The notes under the pieces: generated by a model
The model's database searches: none
What the model saw: only the letters and a program-made list of their open reading frames with translations
Told to the model about the DNA's origin: nothing
Assembly (NCBI GenBank): GCA_964404395.1
Contig: CAYOKA010000059.1
Location: forward strand, 1 to 13,416
Origin: JAAYBT01 sp964404395
GTDB taxonomy: Bacteria; Bacillota; Clostridia; Acetivibrionales; DTU013
DNA: 13,416 bases
Reading direction: 5' to 3'
Translations under genes and position numbers: made by a program
In this document: piece after piece, positions 13,300 to 13,416 of the stretch
Position numbering within the stretch: the first letter of the stretch is position 1
Layout of the letters: each line of letters opens with the position of its first letter

Positions 13300-13311
13300 A
13301 TGTTATTACAT
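13300..13311. promoter_or_regulatory. Possible second operator site in the GntR leader
   Basis: ATGTTATTACAT matches ATGTAAATACAT at 12363-12374 in 10 of 12 bases and keeps the outer ATGT/ACAT dyad. It lies just downstream of the predicted transcription start of the regulator gene, which would fit autorepression. AT-rich background makes chance likeness possible. Confidence 0.35.
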
Positions 13312-13323
13312 TATGTTGCTAAT

Positions 13324-13352
13324 ATTATACACTGCTAGTAAAAAAAAGTCCA
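13324..13352 (-). promoter_or_regulatory. Promoter candidate for the GntR regulator gene
   Basis: On the minus strand TGGACT (13347-13352) is followed after 17 nt by a perfect TATAAT (13324-13329). Transcription would start near 13317, giving a leader of about 80 nt that contains the trinucleotide repeat and the hairpin. Confidence 0.6.
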
Positions 13353-13416
13353 GTCTGAAAACATTTTGAGTTTCCGCAAAACGCAAAAAATAGCTTTTGA
13401 TTAAGCAGTGATAATC

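Overview
The window looks like chromosomal DNA of a low-to-moderate-GC Gram-positive anaerobe, most likely a clostridium. The signs are strong GGAGG-type ribosome binding sites on most genes, near-consensus sigma-A promoters, a secreted protein with S-layer homology (SLH) domains, a PurF-like protein that keeps four candidate Fe-S cysteines, and a HutC-type GntR regulator. The genus cannot be fixed from the sequence alone.

Layout. The left edge holds the first codons of a leftward gene (possibly a Na/phosphate cotransporter), followed by a gene-free stretch of about 440 bp with a large imperfect inverted repeat and a near-perfect promoter. That promoter drives a fusion of a Phd/YefM antitoxin-like domain to a Uma2-family (PD-(D/E)XK-like) nuclease domain. 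Next, rightward, come a secreted SLH protein with three Fn3-like repeats, an arginase, and a PurF paralogue that has lost its glutaminase catalytic residues but kept the phosphoribosyltransferase site. Right after the PurF-like stop codon is an array of 36 perfectly phased heptamers, which fills the convergent gap to the leftward genes.

The right half (about 6 to 13.2 kb) is a leftward block. A GntR/UTRA regulator with its own promoter is followed by a second promoter overlapped by paired inverted repeats (candidate operators), then a tightly packed run of genes: a D-2-hydroxyacid dehydrogenase, a phosphotriesterase-family hydrolase or lactonase (4-nt gap), a shikimate-dehydrogenase-like/cupin phosphoglucose-isomerase fusion (ATGA overlap), a KDPG/KHG-type aldolase, a cytoplasmic serine beta-lactamase-family hydrolase, and a small E2-acyltransferase-like protein. 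The enzyme set (two oxidoreductases, a lactonase-like hydrolase, a sugar-phosphate isomerase-like cupin, and a pyruvate-releasing aldolase) reads as an inducible pathway for an unidentified sugar, sugar acid or cyclitol, ending in aldol cleavage to pyruvate plus an aldehyde. No transporter, kinase or dehydratase for it lies in the window.

Most interesting: the fused dehydrogenase/isomerase enzyme and its operon, the PurF paralogue without a nucleophile, the antitoxin-nuclease fusion, and the heptamer array, in which every unit differs from the others only by transitions. All functional statements are read from motifs by eye; no database search was run.
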